From Actinomadura sp. GC306 (GTDB taxonomy: Bacteria > Actinomycetota > Actinomycetes > Streptosporangiales > Streptosporangiaceae): DNA of 35,189 nucleotides. The stretch lies in NCBI RefSeq assembly GCF_004348665.1, contig NZ_SMKM01000032.1, positions 1 through 35,189 of the forward strand, read 5' to 3'. Both the position numbers and the translations under genes were made by a program. Shown here piece by piece: positions 31,632-35,189 of this stretch. The first letter of the stretch is position 1, and each line of letters opens with the position of its first letter. The notes beneath the pieces are model-generated. The model saw only the letters and a list, made by a program, of their open reading frames with translations, searched no databases and was not told the origin of the DNA.

Positions 31632-32681
31632 TCAATCATCCGGTCTTGATACGGACGTGCCGGGAACCGGTACCACCATGTCCCATGCGGGGCCGCTGGA
31701 ACCGACGATCAGCGCCGTCAGGCGGGCGTCCCACTCGTGCAGCGAACCGAACTCGGAACGCCAGGCGAGGGCGGGTTTGGTGAACTCGTGGAGCTGGTGC
31801 TCGAACGTGGTGCCGATCGCACCGTGCACCTGGTGAGCGTTGCGGACGACGACCGAGGCGGCGTGGCCGGTCACGGAGCGGGCGGTGGCGATCACGAATT
31901 CGAGTGAGTCGAGGCCGGGGTCCGGGGCGGCGGCTTCGAGCACTGCGGCGTCGGTGGCGGCCACGGCAAGGGCGGACTCGCTGGCCGCTTCGGCGATGAG
32001 GTGCTGGACGGCCTGGAACCGCGTGATCGGACGGCCGAACTGGCGACGCTCGGAGGCGTGCTGGATGCAGAGCTCGACGGTGCGCTCCAGAGCGCCTGTG
32101 ATTTGGACGGTCCGGGCCAGCGCGCCACGGAGCCGGTACTCCCGGAGCGTGTCGTCGTCGATCTTCGTGCCCGTCAGCGCTGCGACGTCCACTCGTACGG
32201 TGTCGCGTGGCTGGCCGGCCAGATCATGGGACGGGTCGATCGATGCCGCGGATGCCGGGACGTCGGCCAGCTTCCAGGCTCCCGGGCCGCCCCAGATCAC
32301 TACGAGCGCGTCTGCCTGGGCCGCCCAGGGCACTCGTTCGGCGGTTCCTTCTTGGTCGAGCAGGCATACCGTGCGCAGGGCGGCCGAGTTCGGCAGGCCG
32401 GCGCGGTCGAGCAGCCATCCGGCGAGGAGGTCGTGCTCGGCCAGCGGTACCGGGGCCGCGGTCTTGGCCGCCGCACGCAGCAGCGCCGCGGCCTCGATCC
32501 AGCCCGCCGGGGCGTCTGCGGTGGAGGTGAGCCGGGTCAGGCCCAGTTCATCCAGTTTGTTCCACAGGTCGCGGTCCACGCTGAGTCGGAGCGCGGCTTC
32601 TGGTCTGGTGTTGCGCCAGTCGGTGAAGACGTCGCGGAACAGGCGCTCCAGGTCGCCGTCCACCCGCATGATCTCGGTCAT
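31632..32681 (-). CDS. Acyl-CoA dehydrogenase-family subunit (second of a pair)
   Basis: This 349-residue protein has the C-terminal FAD-binding helical part of acyl-CoA dehydrogenases: ASERRQFGRPITRFQAVQHLIAEAA (about 208-232), then ATARSVTGHAASVVVRNAHQVHGAIG (about 260-285). The N-terminal and middle domains are degenerate, as in the second subunits of heteromeric FadE/ChsE-type enzymes of actinomycetes. It overlaps the first subunit gene by one base (TGATG). Together they probably oxidise a bulky or branched acyl-CoA, such as a sterol side chain or an aromatic side chain. The exact substrate is not readable. Confidence 0.87.
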   Translation of the reverse strand: MTEIMRVDGDLERLFRDVFTDWRNTRPEAALRLSVDRDLWNKLDELGLTRLTSTADAPAGWIEAAALLRAAAKTAAPVPLAEHDLLAGWLLDRAGLPNSAALRTVCLLDQEGTAERVPWAAQADALVVIWGGPGAWKLADVPASAASIDPSHDLAGQPRDTVRVDVAALTGTKIDDDTLREYRLRGALARTVQITGALERTVELCIQHASERRQFGRPITRFQAVQHLIAEAASESALAVAATDAAVLEAAAPDPGLDSLEFVIATARSVTGHAASVVVRNAHQVHGAIGTTFEHQLHEFTKPALAWRSEFGSLHEWDARLTALIVGSSGPAWDMVVPVPGTSVSRPDD

Positions 32682-33850
32682 CAGCGCAGCCCCAATCCCC
32701 TGGCGATCACACCGTGCAAGATCTCGTTGGTGCCGCCGCGGATCGTGAACCCCGGGCGGGCCAGCAACGCGGCATCGGCCGCCTCGCGCACCGACTCCGG
32801 GACGCCGTGGCCGCCGGGGAACATGGCCGCGTACTCGGCGATGTCCCCCTCGGTCCTGGTGCCGAGCGCCTTGACGACCGCGGCGGCGACATCGGCGCGT
32901 TCGCCCCGCTCCAGCGCCCCGGCGACCGCCAGCGACATCCGGTCCAGCCCCGCGATCCTCGCGAAGAACCGGCCCAGTTGCGGATCGGCCGGAAGCTCCC
33001 CGCGGCGCATCGCCTCCGCGAGGTCTTCGAGGAGCAGGTACGTGGACAGGAACCGCTCCGGGCCGCTGCGCTCGAACGCCAGCTCGGAGGTCACCTGGTG
33101 CCAGCCGTCCCCGATCGCGCCGAAGACCCTCTCCTCGGGGACGAAGACGTCGCCCAGGAACACCTCGTTGAAGTGGTGCGCGCCGTCCAGCGAGGTGATG
33201 GGCCGGATTTCCACGCCGGGCGCCCGCAGGTCGACGATGAACTGGCTCAGCCCGGCATGCCGGTCGCCCGCGTCGACCGGGGCGGTGCGGGCCAGGGCGA
33301 TCATGTGGTCGGCGCGATGGGCGTTGGTCGTCCACACCTTGGTGCCGGTGATCGTCCAACCGCCCTCGGCGCGGGCGGCCCGGGTGGCGACGCTGGCCAG
33401 GTCGGAGCCCGACTCCGGCTCGCTCATCCCGATCGCGAACAGCACCTCGCCCCGCGCGATACCGGGGAGGAACTCCCGCTTCTGCTCCTCGGTGCCGAAC
33501 TTCAGCAGCGAGGGCGCCACCTGCCGGTCGGCGAACCAGTGCGCCGTCACGGGCGCCCCGGCCGCCAGCAATTCCTCGGTGACCACGAACCGTTCCAGGA
33601 ACGTCCGGCCGTGCCCGCCGTACTCGGTGGGGATCGTCATGCCGAGCCAGCCCTGATCTGCGAGTTTGCGGGTGAACTCGATGTCCCAGGAGCTCATCCA
33701 CGAGTCACCGGACGGCGTGAACCCGCCCGTCTCCACCTCGTGCCGGACGAACGACCGCACCCGGGCACGCAGCGCCCGCAGCCGCTCGTCCTCAACGGTC
33801 GGCGGCAGCGCCAGGCTGCCGGCATCACCGGGACGGTCCTCGCTCTTCAT
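32681..33850 (-). CDS. Acyl-CoA dehydrogenase (first subunit of a pair)
   Basis: This 389-residue flavoenzyme has the classic ACAD order: WLGMTIPTEYGGHGRTFLE (about 68-86), FAIGMSEPESGSDLASVATRAARAEGGWTITGTKVWTTNAH (about 140-180) and ERSGPERFLSTYLLLEDL. The C-terminus, FTIRGGTNEILHGVIARGLGLR, is the typical FAD-site end. It dehydrogenates acyl-CoA to enoyl-CoA and passes electrons to ETF. ATG 33850 has GAGGAG upstream; an in-frame start at 33928 adds 26 basic residues without homology and is less likely. Its stop overlaps the start of the second subunit. Confidence 0.93.
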   Translation of the reverse strand: MKSEDRPGDAGSLALPPTVEDERLRALRARVRSFVRHEVETGGFTPSGDSWMSSWDIEFTRKLADQGWLGMTIPTEYGGHGRTFLERFVVTEELLAAGAPVTAHWFADRQVAPSLLKFGTEEQKREFLPGIARGEVLFAIGMSEPESGSDLASVATRAARAEGGWTITGTKVWTTNAHRADHMIALARTAPVDAGDRHAGLSQFIVDLRAPGVEIRPITSLDGAHHFNEVFLGDVFVPEERVFGAIGDGWHQVTSELAFERSGPERFLSTYLLLEDLAEAMRRGELPADPQLGRFFARIAGLDRMSLAVAGALERGERADVAAAVVKALGTRTEGDIAEYAAMFPGGHGVPESVREAADAALLARPGFTIRGGTNEILHGVIARGLGLR

Positions 33851-33970
33851 CGCTGCTGACTCCTCGTGCCGGGCCAGGTGACGAGGCCGCCGCCGGCTCC
33901 GTCCTCCCGTCGTCCGCAGATTCTCCATGAGGGCGGCGTCCGCCTCGCCACCGCCCTCCAGCGGCGGTCG

Positions 33971-35041
33971 TCAGGCCGTCAAGGCCACCTGGGCTTGGTG
34001 GAGCGGCTTCTCGGGGCAGTGGGCGCAGGCTTGGCGGCGGCGGTAGTAGTAGGCCATCGCGGCACCCGCCAGGAGCGGGCCCCACAGGCTCAGCGGCACG
34101 AAGGCCACGATGACCAGGGCACTCAGGTCGCCGCCGGTGACGGTGCCCGCGAGGTGGACGGTCAGCAGGGCGAGCATGACCGCGACCGTAAGTGCCGCGA
34201 AGGTCGGAACGGCCACCGGAATGGGCCGGCCGTGCAGGACCGGAACCCACCTCGGCCACACCTCGCCCCAAGGCCGGATGAGTCCGCGGGTGAGGATCGC
34301 ACCGCCCTCCGAGGCGAAGCCGAGCAGGACGCCGGTGAGCCAGATCCCCCAGCCGGCGCCCTCGGGGAACGCGATCGGCCACGGGGTGAACCAGGTGAGG
34401 CGGGCCAGACCGTACGGCAGCGGCATCAGCGCGGCGATGATCGTGACCTTGCGTCCCCAGCGGGCGGCGGACTCCGGGTGCGTCCAGGCGGCGCCGGGAC
34501 GGCCGCAGGCGGCGCAGCGGCCGCGGTTCACCCGGTACGACGTCACCGCCAGGGCGAGCCACACCAGGCAGCCGGCGACCGACAGCAGCGTCCAGTGGGC
34601 CCCCTTCCCGACCATGATCGTGAGGGCCAGGAGGAGGCCCGCCGCCAGCGGGGTGCCCACCATGGCCGAGGTGCCCTTGACGCCGACGCTGAAGGCCCGT
34701 GCCAGCAGCGCCGCGATCAGGGCCGGTGGACCGGCGAACGCGAGGGCGTAGGCCAGGGCGAGCAGCGGCATGTGCCCCGAGACCGCCAGGCAGAGCCCGG
34801 CGAGGCCCGCGGCGAAGCCCAGCAGGCCCCAGCGCAACGCTGCGGAACGCCGTCGGGTGCGCAGGCCCAGCGTGACGGCGATCCCGCCGATGCCGACGCC
34901 GAGCAGCCACCCCGGAGGGACCTCGAAGGCCAGCGCGAGGCCACCGGCGTCGGACGGGTGAAGGGTCCACCAGAGCCCGAGCGCGGCCGTTGCGGCAGAC
35001 CAGCCCGCCGCCGGCAGGGTCGTCCATCGGTGTGCGTTCAT
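33971..35041 (-). CDS. Polytopic membrane protein with two CxxC motifs, unknown function
   Basis: This 356-residue protein has about eight to ten hydrophobic segments. A loop after about residue 172 holds CAAC (176-179) in RGRCAACGRPGAAWTHPESAARWGRK, and the cytoplasmic-looking C-terminus holds CAHC near 338. The pair might form a metal site, but there is no recognised domain. The ATG at 35041 with GGAAGGA upstream is preferred to ATG 35101. It lies 120 bases upstream of the acyl-CoA dehydrogenase gene on the same strand, so a joint transcript is possible but unproven. Confidence 0.65.
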   Translation of the reverse strand: MNAHRWTTLPAAGWSAATAALGLWWTLHPSDAGGLALAFEVPPGWLLGVGIGGIAVTLGLRTRRRSAALRWGLLGFAAGLAGLCLAVSGHMPLLALAYALAFAGPPALIAALLARAFSVGVKGTSAMVGTPLAAGLLLALTIMVGKGAHWTLLSVAGCLVWLALAVTSYRVNRGRCAACGRPGAAWTHPESAARWGRKVTIIAALMPLPYGLARLTWFTPWPIAFPEGAGWGIWLTGVLLGFASEGGAILTRGLIRPWGEVWPRWVPVLHGRPIPVAVPTFAALTVAVMLALLTVHLAGTVTGGDLSALVIVAFVPLSLWGPLLAGAAMAYYYRRRQACAHCPEKPLHQAQVALTA

Positions 35042-35189
35042 GATTCCTTCCAGGCCGGGGGAGGACTTCATCGTCGGGCGGGGCGCCGCCCGGCACATCA
35101 CCCGCGAGAACCAGGCGCACCGGCCGCACGGGGGAGGCTCGGGGTGGCCTCAAGGCCGGTCGGGGGACGCCGGTCGCGGGGGCCGGTCG
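35042..35189. other. Right edge, no gene seen
   Basis: The last 148 bases show no supported coding region and presumably contain the promoter of the minus-strand membrane protein. The window ends inside this spacer or at the edge of another gene. Confidence 0.45.

Noticed and set aside
31632..33701. Single 689-residue frame covering both acyl-CoA dehydrogenase genes
   Set aside because: Its first half is out of frame with the clear acyl-CoA dehydrogenase at 32681-33850; only the part from the ATG at 32681 is real.

Overview
The window is very GC-rich, with third positions strongly biased to G/C, many GTG starts, several likely leaderless genes, and families typical of mycelial actinomycetes: an XRE/DUF5753 regulator with a DUF397 partner and an RsbW-like ATPase, a vdcBCD-type decarboxylase operon, NsrR/Hmp, GvpF/L/K-type gas-vesicle proteins and secreted ricin-domain hydrolases. 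It looks like chromosomal DNA of a Streptosporangiales/Thermomonosporaceae-type organism (for example Actinomadura) or a relative. The genus is an inference. No rRNA, tRNA, CRISPR array, insertion sequence, phage gene or origin was seen.

Layout. 1-392: no gene. 393-3309: overlapping operon of a CstA transporter, an 85-residue protein ending in Cys-Cys, and a cysteine-free ArsA/Get3-type ATPase. 3351-4621: AraC-type regulator converging on a RibD/DHFR-fold reductase. 4849-6936: HEAT-repeat protein, then a wrecked NDH-2-like oxidoreductase pseudogene (about 7082-7340). 7424-10651: divergent secreted arabinoxylan enzymes (GH62 arabinofuranosidase, GH10 xylanase), each with a ricin-type lectin domain, with a LacI-type operator between them and strong hairpin terminators at both ends. 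10763-12248: NAD-dependent epimerase-like protein divergent from a MarR regulator over clear operators. 12303-15156: nitronate-monooxygenase-family flavoprotein divergent from a radical SAM/SPASM enzyme. 15143-18431: vdcD-vdcC-vdcB (minus strand; prFMN-dependent non-oxidative hydroxyarylic acid decarboxylase) and a divergent AraC regulator. 18511-20229: nsrR-hmp nitric-oxide response operon with an 11-1-11 operator.

Continuing: 20317-22674, a small membrane protein and a pRiA4b ORF-3-type protein; 22837-24599, translationally coupled tspO and photolyase; 24616-26284, SDR and crotonase-family enzymes; 26436-28788, a regulatory island (RsbW-like ATPase, XRE, DUF397, and a two-gene toxin-antitoxin-like pair, plus the decayed C-terminal end of a second copy of the putative toxin gene); 28967-31544, a compact gas-vesicle-type operon in which two GvpA-like proteins carry extra domains (zinc ribbon; two PH/GRAM-like domains) with gvpK and gvpF/L but no gvpN, gvpO or gvpG here; 31632-33850, a heteromeric-type acyl-CoA dehydrogenase pair; 33971-35041, a polytopic membrane protein with two CxxC motifs.

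Most unusual items: the gas-vesicle operon with novel domain fusions, the CstA/CC-tail/ArsA operon, and the toxin-antitoxin-like pair with its remnant paralog. All identifications come from reading the sequence and remembered family features; no database search was run.
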